DNA of 64,000 nucleotides, taken from the NCBI GenBank assembly GCA_965200525.1, contig OZ241368.1:4154001-4218000 (forward strand), given 5' to 3'. The stretch's first letter is position 1; every line of letters begins with the position of its first letter. This document shows, piece by piece, positions 41,845 through 49,526 of this stretch. The position numbers and the translations under genes are program-made. Under the pieces are notes generated by a model, which saw only the letters and a program-made list of their open reading frames with translations, did no database searches and had not been told where the DNA came from. Origin of the DNA: JANNPJ01 sp965200525. Lineage in GTDB: Bacteria; Actinomycetota; Actinomycetes; Actinomycetales; Kineosporiaceae.

Positions 41845-43635
41845 CCAGAGCTCCAGCAGCCCGAGCTGCCAGAGCTTGTTGCCCTGCAGCGGGGTCGGCC
41901 CGGCATTGGGCCGGGCCAGCAACCGCGTCACGTATCCGGGCCGGAACAGCCCGCGGTCCAGCGCCGCCGGCGAGCGCAGCACCTCGGTGACCCGCTCCAG
42001 CAGGGCGCCCTCCAGATGGGTCAGGCCGGGCACCGGGAAGTAGCCTTTGGGCCGGTCGATCACCTCCCACGGCAGCAGCCGCCGGCCGATCTCCTTGAGC
42101 ACGCCCTTGCCGCCCTGGGCCAGCTTCAGCTCCGGCGGGCAGGATGCGGCCAGCTCGACGAACTCGTGATCGAGGAACGGCACCCGGGCCTCCACCCCGT
42201 GGGCCATGGTCATGTTGTCCAGCCGCTTGACCGGGTCGTCGACCAGCATCACGGTGGTGTCCAGCCGCAGGGCGGCGTCGACCGCGGTGTCGGCCCCGGG
42301 CCGGCCGAACGACTCGGCCACGAACCGGCCGGCCGGGTCGGGGTCGCCGGCCGCCCGCAGCCGGTCCGGGTCCATCACCGCGGCCAGCCCGGCGGCGTCC
42401 CGATCCAGGAAGGCCCGGGAGTAGGCGGCCACCGCCTGGTCGCCGCCGATCCCGGCCAGCGGCGGGTACCAGTGGTAGCCGGCCAGCACCTCGTCGGCCC
42501 CCTGACCCGACTGGACCACCGTGAGCTGCCCGGCCACCACCGCACTGAGCAGGTAGAACGCCACACAGTCGTGGCTCACCATCGGCTCGGACATGGCCCG
42601 GACGGCGGCCTCCAGCGGGGCCGGCAGGTCGGCGCTGAAGACGCTGATCCGGTGATGATCGGTGCCGAACGTGCGGGCCACCAGATCGGAGTACACGAAC
42701 TCGTCGCCGCACCGGCCGTTCACCGGGTCGAAGCCGATCGAGAAGGTCGACAGCCCGCGCTGACCCAGGCGGGCCAGCAGGGCCACCACCAGGCTGGAGT
42801 CCAGACCTCCGGAGAGCAGGACGCCGACCGGCACGTCGGCCACCATCTGGCGGCGCACGGCGATGGTCAGCGCCTCCTGCAGGGCGTCCTGCCAGTCCCG
42901 GGCCGACCAGCCGGCCCGGGACGGGCTCCGGCTGAACTCGGGCGACCAGTAGACCCGGTCCCGGACCCGGCCGTCCGGCTCGTAGACCCGCACCGTCGCC
43001 GGCGGCAGCTTGCGGACGCCGGCCAGGATGGTCCGCGGGGCCGGGACCACGCTGTGGAAGCTCAGGTAGTGGCTCAGCGCGACCGGGTCGATCGAGGTGT
43101 CCAGCGGCTCGTCGCCGGTCCGGCCCGGCCCGGCCGCCAGCAACGCGGGCAACGTGCTGGCGAACCGGACGGCGGACGGCGTGTGGGCCACGTAGAGCGG
43201 CTTGATCCCGAGCCGGTCGCGGGCCAGCACCACCCGGCCGGAGTCGCGCTCGACGATCGCCACGGCGAACATCCCGATCAGGTGGTCGACGAAGTCCAGG
43301 CCCCATTGGGCGAACGCCTTGAGCACCACCTCGGTGTCGCCGGCCGAGAAGAACCGGTGCCCGAGGGCGGCCAGCTCGGCTCGCAGCTCGCGGTAGTTGT
43401 AGATGCAGCCGTTGAACACCCCGACCAGGCCGGACGCCGAGTCGACCATCGGCTGCCCGGCCGCCTCGGACAGGTCGATCACCTTCAGCCGGCGATGGCC
43501 GAGGGCCACCCGGCCCTGCGACCACGAACCGGAGCCGTCGGGGCCGCGATCACCCATCGTCGCCGTCATCCGCTCCACCGCGGCGGTGCTCACCCGCCGG
43601 GAGTCCAGCCGGATCTCGCCGGCCAGACCACACAT
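41821..43635 (-). CDS. asnB: Asparagine synthetase (glutamine-hydrolysing)-like amidotransferase
   Basis: 604 residues. The class II amidotransferase N-terminus starts with Cys after Met ('MCGLAGEIRLD'), with 'GVFNGCIYNYRELR' and 'GDTEVVLKAF'. The synthetase half has the pyrophosphate loop 'LLSGGLDSSLVVALL' and 'SGQGADEVLAGY'. The end reads 'QGNKLWQLGLLELWLQTHG'. In some actinobacteria close relatives amidate peptides (N-acetylglutaminylglutamine type) rather than aspartate, so the acceptor is not certain. 24-bp tail-to-tail overlap with the AI-2E gene. Confidence 0.88.
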   Translation of the reverse strand: MCGLAGEIRLDSRRVSTAAVERMTATMGDRGPDGSGSWSQGRVALGHRRLKVIDLSEAAGQPMVDSASGLVGVFNGCIYNYRELRAELAALGHRFFSAGDTEVVLKAFAQWGLDFVDHLIGMFAVAIVERDSGRVVLARDRLGIKPLYVAHTPSAVRFASTLPALLAAGPGRTGDEPLDTSIDPVALSHYLSFHSVVPAPRTILAGVRKLPPATVRVYEPDGRVRDRVYWSPEFSRSPSRAGWSARDWQDALQEALTIAVRRQMVADVPVGVLLSGGLDSSLVVALLARLGQRGLSTFSIGFDPVNGRCGDEFVYSDLVARTFGTDHHRISVFSADLPAPLEAAVRAMSEPMVSHDCVAFYLLSAVVAGQLTVVQSGQGADEVLAGYHWYPPLAGIGGDQAVAAYSRAFLDRDAAGLAAVMDPDRLRAAGDPDPAGRFVAESFGRPGADTAVDAALRLDTTVMLVDDPVKRLDNMTMAHGVEARVPFLDHEFVELAASCPPELKLAQGGKGVLKEIGRRLLPWEVIDRPKGYFPVPGLTHLEGALLERVTEVLRSPAALDRGLFRPGYVTRLLARPNAGPTPLQGNKLWQLGLLELWLQTHGIG

Positions 43636-43659
43636 GGCGGCCGGGTCAGCCGGCCCGGC

Positions 43660-44145
43660 TCATTCCTTGAACGGGGTCGCGTCGAGGATCTTGACCGGGA
43701 TCTGACGGCCGTTGGGGGCGGCGTAGGTGACGCTGTCGCCGACCTTGTGCCCGACGATGGCCGCCCCGAGCGGGCTCATCTCGCTGTAGACGTCGAGGTC
43801 GGTGTCGCCGGCCACCTCGCGGCTGCCGAGCAGGAACTTCATCTCCTCGCCGGCCAGGTCGACGGTGACGACACTGCCCGAGGACACCGTGCCGTCGTCC
43901 GCGGGGGCCTCACCGACCTGGGCGTTCTCCAGCAGGTGCCGGAGCTGGCGGATGCGCGCCTCCTGCTTGCCCTGCTCGTCCTTGGCGGCGTGGTAGCCAC
44001 CGTTCTCTTTCAGGTCGCCCTCGGAGCGGGCCGCCTCGATCCGCTTGGCGATCTCGACCCGACCCTCGCCGGACATGTAGTCGTATTCCCTCTTCAGCCG
44101 GTCGAAGGCGTCCTGGGTCAGCCATGCGGCAGCCGTCTCGCTCAC
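43660..44145 (-). CDS. greA: Transcription elongation factor GreA
   Basis: 161 residues from the GTG at 44145 ('ggagtt' upstream). An N-terminal coiled coil ('WLTQDAFDRLKREYDYMSG', 'AARSEGDLKENGGYHAAKDEQ' with the acidic tip residues) is followed by a C-terminal FKBP-like domain ('VYSEMSPLGAAIVGHKVGD'). GreA rescues backtracked RNA polymerase by stimulating transcript cleavage. It groups with DUF4307 and mca here, a neighbourhood common in actinobacteria. Confidence 0.95.
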   Translation of the reverse strand: MSETAAAWLTQDAFDRLKREYDYMSGEGRVEIAKRIEAARSEGDLKENGGYHAAKDEQGKQEARIRQLRHLLENAQVGEAPADDGTVSSGSVVTVDLAGEEMKFLLGSREVAGDTDLDVYSEMSPLGAAIVGHKVGDSVTYAAPNGRQIPVKILDATPFKE

Positions 44146-44351
44146 GTGGCAACTCCGATCACTTGGTCTGGGGTGGAGCTCACTGGTTCGTCGGTCGGCG
44201 TGGTCCAGCCAGACCCACGACCCTTCAGCCGGCGCCAACCATGACGCCGTACTGGCGAAACGAAGAGCTTAACAAGAACGAGCCCGGCAATTCAGGCTCC
44301 GCGGCCACCGACCCGGCAGATACCGGATTGGGCCGGACCGAGACCGGGTGA

Positions 44352-44765
44352 TCAGGCCAGGGTGCAGGCCGTGACGACGCCGGTGACGGCCCGTTCGCTG
44401 GTCGGCAGGACGACCGAGACCCGGGCCCGGCCCCCGGAGCCGCCGCGGACCCGGACGTCCTGGCGGCCCACCTCGGTCTGCACCTGGTTCAGGGCATGCA
44501 CGGTGCAGATCGCCGTCGGCCGACGGTCCGGCGCGCCGGACCGGGCCCGGCTGCTGAACGAGACGTCGAACATGACCTGCACCTCGGCGTCCGAGCGGAC
44601 GTTGAAGCCGATGTCCTGGTAGTTCACATCGGGGCGCTTGATCACGGTCACCCAGCCGATGAAGCCCAGGGCCAGGGCGACCACCAGCGCCGCGACGGCG
44701 ATCAGCACGCGGCGCCGGACCGGCGAGGCGGCCCGCCCGTAGCGTTCCTGCACCAGCGTGCTCAC
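44352..44765 (-). CDS. DUF4307 membrane protein
   Basis: 137 residues: a short basic start 'MSTLVQERYGRAASPVRRR', one membrane helix (about 19-43) and an extracellular beta-rich domain with 'FDVSFSS' and two Cys ('AICTVHAL' and 'VTACTLA'). Size, layout and position between greA and mca fit DUF4307. Function unknown; an envelope role is likely. It is transcribed away from mca, with 112 bp between the two starts. Confidence 0.88.
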   Translation of the reverse strand: MSTLVQERYGRAASPVRRRVLIAVAALVVALALGFIGWVTVIKRPDVNYQDIGFNVRSDAEVQVMFDVSFSSRARSGAPDRRPTAICTVHALNQVQTEVGRQDVRVRGGSGGRARVSVVLPTSERAVTGVVTACTLA

Positions 44766-44877
44766 AGTGGCGATCCGTTTCTGCCCGGGACTCAGGTGGG
44801 GGTGGGTCCGGGAATGACCTCCGGTCCGACATGATTGTCTCCTATTCAGGGCGACTGAAATTCAGGAGGATCCGCAG

Positions 44878-45753
44878 GTGGCCGAGCGACTGAGGCTGAT
44901 GGCGGTGCATGCCCACCCCGACGACGAGTCGAGCAAGGGTGCGGCCACGCTGGCCAAGTACGTCGACGAGGGTGTGGACGTGCTGGTGGTGAGCTGCACC
45001 GGCGGCGAGCGCGGCGACGTGCTGAACCCGAAACTGAAGGACGAGCCCGACCTGCTGCGGGACATGGCCGAGGTGCGGCGCCGGGAGATGGCCAGTGCCG
45101 CCGCCCACCTCGGGGTCAAGCACGAGTGGCTCGGGTTCGTCGACTCCGGCCTGCCCGAGGGCGACCCGCTGCCGCCGCTGCCGGAGGGCTGCTTCGCGCT
45201 GCAGCCACTGGCGACGGCCTCCGCGCCGCTGGTCCGGCTGGTGCGCCGGTTCCGCCCGCACGTGATGACCACGTACAACGAGCAGGGCGGTTACCCCCAC
45301 CCCGACCACATCATGACTCACAAGGTCTCGATGGAGGCCTTCGAGGCGGCCGGCGACCCCGACCGCTACCCCGACAGCGGCGACCCCTGGACGCCGCTCA
45401 AGCTGTACTACGACGTCGGGTTCTCCCGGCCCCGGATGATCGCCATGCACGAGGCGCTGCTCGAAATGGGTCTGGAGTCGCCGTTCAAGGACTGGATGGA
45501 GCGCGCGAAGGACCGGCCCGACCGCACGGTGACCACGCGGGTGGAGTGCGCCCAGTGGTTCGAGCGGCGCGATGCGGCCCTGCTGTCGCACGCCACCCAG
45601 ATCGACCCGGACGGCTGGTTCTTCGCCATCCCCCGGGAGGTCCAGGCCCGGGTGTGGCCGACCGAGGACTACGAGCTGGCGCGTACGCTGGTCACCTCGG
45701 AGATTCCCGAGGACGACCTGTTCGCCGGGATCCGCGACCGAGTGGTGGTCTGA
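44878..45753 (+). CDS. mca: Mycothiol S-conjugate amidase
   Basis: 291 residues, GTG start after 'caggagg'. Zn2+-dependent amidase that cuts mycothiol-toxin conjugates to release a mercapturic acid for export. The metal motif 'HAHPDDESSKGA' opens the protein, with 'SCTGGERGD', 'EWLGFVDSG' and the third ligand in 'GYPHPDHIMTHK'. It points to a mycothiol-making actinobacterium. Followed 1 bp later by a small membrane protein. Confidence 0.95.
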   Translation: MAERLRLMAVHAHPDDESSKGAATLAKYVDEGVDVLVVSCTGGERGDVLNPKLKDEPDLLRDMAEVRRREMASAAAHLGVKHEWLGFVDSGLPEGDPLPPLPEGCFALQPLATASAPLVRLVRRFRPHVMTTYNEQGGYPHPDHIMTHKVSMEAFEAAGDPDRYPDSGDPWTPLKLYYDVGFSRPRMIAMHEALLEMGLESPFKDWMERAKDRPDRTVTTRVECAQWFERRDAALLSHATQIDPDGWFFAIPREVQARVWPTEDYELARTLVTSEIPEDDLFAGIRDRVVV

Positions 45754-45754
45754 C

Positions 45755-46051
45755 GTGTCCCTATACGCCCTGCTGAGCACGACGGTGACGACCGATCCCA
45801 ACCCGGACAAGGTCACGCCCGGGTTCGCCGGCTTCTCGGTGATCTTCCTGCTCGCGGTGGCCACCATCGTGCTGATCCGGAGCATGACCCGGCACCTGCG
45901 CAACGTGCGCTACAGCCCCGACCCGAGCGACCAGGTCGAGTCGGGGCGGCCGGGCGAGCCGGTCCTCTCAGGCGGTGCGGCGCTCGAGGATCATGGCCAG
46001 CGCGCCGGGAATATCGTCGACGATCAGGGCATCCACTCCGGCCGCGAGTAG
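45755..46051 (+). CDS. Small membrane protein downstream of mca
   Basis: 98 residues from the GTG at 45755, one base after the mca stop. Residues 22-45 are a single hydrophobic helix ('GFSVIFLLAVATIVLIRSM'), followed by 'RHLRNVRY' and a polar tail. The arrangement 'DPNPDKVTPGFAGF...RSMTRHLRNV' is the same as in small proteins next to mca in other actinobacteria. The last 84 bp overlap the convergent GDPD gene, so the true end of function may be near residue 70. Confidence 0.7.
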   Translation: MSLYALLSTTVTTDPNPDKVTPGFAGFSVIFLLAVATIVLIRSMTRHLRNVRYSPDPSDQVESGRPGEPVLSGGAALEDHGQRAGNIVDDQGIHSGRE

Positions 46052-46831
46052 CTCCGCACCCCGTTCCAGCGGCGGGCACCAGGCGATCACCTGGAGCCCG
46101 GCCCGGTGGGCGATGTCGATCGAGTAGGCGATCTCCCGGTGCTGCGGCGCCGGGTCGGTGGCGTTGGCCGCGAACGACTTCCAGTGCACCGACACCGCCT
46201 CCAGTCCGAGCTGGGCCGCGGCCGGGATGGCCTTGCGCAGTGGGAAGGCCAGCCAGCTGAGCAGCCCCCGGGCCAGCCCGGGAATCCGCTCGCCGACTAG
46301 CACCAGCGCCGCCGGGTCGAACGAGGTGACGCACAGCGGACGGCGCGAGCGCTCCTGGGCCAGCACCGGCAGCAGCAGCCCGGTGGTGGTCAGGTCGGGC
46401 GGGCGCAGAGCGTCCTCCAGCGAGGTCTTGACGTCGAAGACCACGCCGACGTCGGCCGGAACGGCGGCCAGCAGGTCGTCCAGGGCCAGCACACCGGCCG
46501 CCCGCATCTGGGCCGAGGTCAGGTCGATCGCGAACCGGTCGTCGTCCACGGTCGGGTGGTGCAGCACGAACAGCCCGTCGTCGGCGCATCGCCGGACGTC
46601 GACTTCGAGCCAGTTCACCCCGCGGCGCAGGGCCTCCCGGAACGCGGGCAGGGTGTTCTCCCGGATCCCGTCCGGGTTCGTGCCCCGGCCGAAACCGCGG
46701 TGGGCCACGATCGCCGGCAGGGAGCTGAACGGGCCCGGTGCGGGCGAGCGCCGCAGGGTCGGACGCCGCGGTTCGGTACCGGGGCGAGGAGCTGCGACGG
46801 TGGCCCGCACCGGGCCTCGGGCCGGCGTCAC
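45968..46831 (-). CDS. Glycerophosphodiester phosphodiesterase
   Basis: 287 residues. TIM-barrel GDPD enzyme that hydrolyses glycerophosphodiesters to sn-glycerol-3-phosphate. Motifs: 'VAHRGFG' with the first catalytic His, 'RENTLPAFREAL', 'WLEVDVR' and second His in 'VLHHPTVD'; the C-terminal 'VIAWCPP' and 'GVDALIVDD' fit. No signal peptide, only a Pro/Arg-rich 35-residue lead. Start GTG overlaps the stop of the TagF-like gene (GTGA), so it belongs to that envelope-polymer transcript and may recycle glycerol phosphate. Confidence 0.9.
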   Translation of the reverse strand: MTPARGPVRATVAAPRPGTEPRRPTLRRSPAPGPFSSLPAIVAHRGFGRGTNPDGIRENTLPAFREALRRGVNWLEVDVRRCADDGLFVLHHPTVDDDRFAIDLTSAQMRAAGVLALDDLLAAVPADVGVVFDVKTSLEDALRPPDLTTTGLLLPVLAQERSRRPLCVTSFDPAALVLVGERIPGLARGLLSWLAFPLRKAIPAAAQLGLEAVSVHWKSFAANATDPAPQHREIAYSIDIAHRAGLQVIAWCPPLERGAELLAAGVDALIVDDIPGALAMILERRTA

Positions 46832-48441
46832 CGAATCGGCATTCCTCCCGAGGCCGGCTGTCCGACCGGCGATCCGGTGGTCCGGACCACCCCTTTCGCG
46901 GTCGCGGACACTGCTGCCGAGTTGCCGTTGCTCATCGCTGCCTCATCCAGGTCGTCGTCCAGCTCGTCGAGGTCGTCACGATCCACGTCGGCGGCCTGGT
47001 GCGCGGAGGCCGCCACCTCCTTGGCCGCGGCCAGTGCTCCCTCGGCCGCCGCCAGAGCGTCGTCGGCGGCGATCAGGGCGCTGTCGGCGGCGAACCGTGA
47101 TTCGTCGTCCTCGCCCATGTCACCGGTCGCGGCCGCCGCCCCCGAGGCGTGCACCTGGTGGTGCGGCGGCAGCTGGGCCAGCAGGTCGTCGCGCTGGGCG
47201 ATGACCTGGCCGACGGCGGCCAGGAACCGCTCGGTGCTCTCGCCCGGGCCCAGGTCGCCGAAGTAGAACCGGCGCATGTCCTGGCGCCGGGCCAGCATCA
47301 CGTCCTCGGCCAGCCGCGACGCCGCGACCGAGCCGAAGGCGCCGACCGTGGCCGAGTTGATCACGTCGGCGGCGCCGCTGATCGGGGCGTCGGCGGCCAG
47401 CTCCTCGGCGTTGTCCCGGCGGTCGGTGATGAACAGCGGCTTGCCGGTCTGCAGGTAGAGGAAGTCCAGCCCGACACTGGAGACGTCGGTGACCATCGCG
47501 TCGCAGTGCTGGAACAGGGCCAGGATGCTGCCCTCCATGGCCACGCTGTGCCCGGCCGAGAAGTTGTGCCGGGCGGCGGCCTCGATCAGGGCCAGCACCT
47601 CGGCGTGCGCGCCGGTCACCTCGGGAGTCGTGCTGGAGGCCACCCGCGGGTGCGGCCGGTAGATCACCCGGACGTCGGGCAGGGCGAGCAACTGCCGGAC
47701 AATCTGGACGCCGTAGCGATCGATCGACGAGTAGTTGTTGAAGTCGTTCTCGCCCTCCCAGGTCGGGGCGTAGATCACGGTCTTGCGGGTGGTGTCCGGC
47801 AGTGCCGGCGGGAACTGCAGGTCGAGCTGCGGTCGCCCGACCCGGACCAGGCGGGTCTGATCGAAGTCGATCAGGGCGGCCGCGTGCCGGCGCTCGGCCG
47901 CCTCACCGGCGACGAACACCCGGTCGTAGGCCTTGGCCTGGTTGGACACCATGCTGACCTTGTCGCTCTCACCATGGTTGATGTGAACGTGAAGGATCGT
48001 CGCGACGGCCAGCGACTGGAAGTTCGCCACCCCGTTGTTGACGTAGATGGCCACCTTGGGGTCGAGCTCGTCGTAGATCTCCAGCACATCGGCCAGCCGG
48101 CGGGCGTAGACCGCGGGCAGGGTGGTGAGCTGGCGGACCTCGTGCAGCGAGTACATCTTGCGCAGCACGATCAGCACCCGGTGCTTCTCGTGCAGCTGCT
48201 CCAGTACCGGCAGCCACTGCTCGAGCTGGTAGATCCGGCGCGGGTCCTCGGCGAAGTAGATGATCACCTCGGCCGGTGGGGTCAGGCCTTCGGGCTCGCG
48301 GTTGACCCGCGGGCCGCGCCTTCTGAGCCGGCGCAGGCGCAGGACCCGGCGCTGGCGATTGCGGACAGCGTTGGCCATCGCGGCGGCGGTGCCGCGACTG
48401 GGCGAACGCAGGAAGTTGGAGACGGTGACCGGCAGGGCCAT
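46828..48441 (-). CDS. CDP-glycerol glycerophosphotransferase-like protein (TagB/TagF type)
   Basis: 537 residues. The N-terminus is very Arg-rich ('RRVLRLRRLRRRGPRV'), suitable for binding acidic membranes. The GT-B-like catalytic part contains 'HVHINHGESDKVSMVSNQAK', 'IYAPTWEGENDFNNY', 'VIYRPHPR' and 'DAMVTDVSSVGLDFL', matching the donor-binding features of teichoic-acid polyol-phosphate transferases. Residues about 430-537 form an Ala/Asp/Glu-rich tail that looks disordered or coiled. The next genes encode nucleotide and CDP-alcohol steps, so it likely helps build a polyol-phosphate polymer. Confidence 0.85.
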   Translation of the reverse strand: MALPVTVSNFLRSPSRGTAAAMANAVRNRQRRVLRLRRLRRRGPRVNREPEGLTPPAEVIIYFAEDPRRIYQLEQWLPVLEQLHEKHRVLIVLRKMYSLHEVRQLTTLPAVYARRLADVLEIYDELDPKVAIYVNNGVANFQSLAVATILHVHINHGESDKVSMVSNQAKAYDRVFVAGEAAERRHAAALIDFDQTRLVRVGRPQLDLQFPPALPDTTRKTVIYAPTWEGENDFNNYSSIDRYGVQIVRQLLALPDVRVIYRPHPRVASSTTPEVTGAHAEVLALIEAAARHNFSAGHSVAMEGSILALFQHCDAMVTDVSSVGLDFLYLQTGKPLFITDRRDNAEELAADAPISGAADVINSATVGAFGSVAASRLAEDVMLARRQDMRRFYFGDLGPGESTERFLAAVGQVIAQRDDLLAQLPPHHQVHASGAAAATGDMGEDDESRFAADSALIAADDALAAAEGALAAAKEVAASAHQAADVDRDDLDELDDDLDEAAMSNGNSAAVSATAKGVVRTTGSPVGQPASGGMPIR

Positions 48442-48518
48442 CTTCTCTGTCCTCCTCAGGTATGGATTTGGACGGCGTGGTCAGGACGAGCGGGAGTTCA
48501 GTGCTGAACCAGGACGGA

Positions 48519-49214
48519 TCAGGAGTGCATCGAGTTGGCGCGGGCCAGGTCGTCCTCGAAGTCGACCTCGACGCAGCCGTGCTCGGAGATGTCGACCGGG
48601 ACGATCCGCACGCCGTCGCCGGCGATGGCCAGCTCGAGACCGCGCTCGAAGTAGTCCTGGTCGCTGCATTCCTTGAGCCGCTCGATCAGCTTCGGCTTGT
48701 CGCGGCCGGAGATGAAGTTGATCCCAACGGCCTCGCCGAGACCGCCCACGACCTGCTTGGACAGGTTGTCGATGAAGCCCTCGCGGTCGACCGTGTACTT
48801 GACCTCCTCGTCCGCGACCGTGGCCGTGTTCACACAGACGAAGCTCTCGTCGGCGCTCACCTGCTTGGCCACCGACTCGAGGATGCCCTCGTCGAACACC
48901 ACGTCGCCGTTGAGCCAGAGCGCACCGCCGTCGACCGTGCTGCGCAGACCCTTGAGCAGGCTCTTGGACGTGTTGGTCTCCGAGTAGACCTCGTTGTAGA
49001 CGAACAGCGCGTCCGGGAAGGCTTCCATGATGAGGTCCATCTTGAATCCGACGACCACGGTGATCCGAGCCGCCTCGCCGAAGGCGGTCCGGATCCGGTC
49101 GAACTGCTGCGCCATGATCGACTGACCGGTGTCGAGGACGGTCAGGGGCTTGGGGTGGGGGCGCCCCAGCCGGGTTCCCATCCCTGCTGCCAGAATGATC
49201 ACCTGAACGCTCAT
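48519..49214 (-). CDS. Nucleotidyltransferase (LicC-like NTP transferase)
   Basis: 231 residues from the ATG at 49214. The start 'VQVIILAAGMGTRLG' is the NTP-binding loop of sugar-phosphate or choline-phosphate nucleotidyltransferases, followed by 'PKPLTVLDTGQSIMAQQ'. Metal Asp in 'LWLNGDVVFDEG', with 'CVEVDFEDDL' near the end. Small, single-domain, LicC-like size, so it probably makes CDP- or another NDP-activated polyol for the neighbouring transferases. Separated from the TagF-like gene by 77 bp and divergent from the CDP-alcohol gene at 49527. Confidence 0.85.
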   Translation of the reverse strand: MSVQVIILAAGMGTRLGRPHPKPLTVLDTGQSIMAQQFDRIRTAFGEAARITVVVGFKMDLIMEAFPDALFVYNEVYSETNTSKSLLKGLRSTVDGGALWLNGDVVFDEGILESVAKQVSADESFVCVNTATVADEEVKYTVDREGFIDNLSKQVVGGLGEAVGINFISGRDKPKLIERLKECSDQDYFERGLELAIAGDGVRIVPVDISEHGCVEVDFEDDLARANSMHS

Positions 49215-49526
49215 GCGGACACCGCCGTCTCTGCTGACACCTGGCACATCGTGAGATCTCTTCCTGTGAATCGACCGGGAGAGCGGCCGAGCCGGGACTA
49301 ACTGGCCTTTTGATGACTCAAAGCTGCTGACCAAACGCGGAGAGTCGTAAAACGACCTCTACGCCGTGACCCATGGTGGTTCGGGCCGCGCGGTGTGGAA
49401 CGAGACTATGCGCTCAGACGGCTCCGGGATGAACGCGGTGCTAACCTTCCCCGACCCAGCTGAGCAGAATCCCTGGTCGGCCGGCCACGAACCGGCGTCA
49501 GGACAGAACGGGCGTGGAGACGACAG
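49215..49526. other. Divergent promoter region of the envelope-polymer locus
   Basis: 312 bp between the nucleotidyltransferase and CDP-alcohol transferase starts. Clearly lower GC than the genes. A GTCGT-aaa-ACGAC hairpin lies at 49344-49356. No ORF that fits codon use. Both arms of the cluster are likely to be driven from here. Confidence 0.5.
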
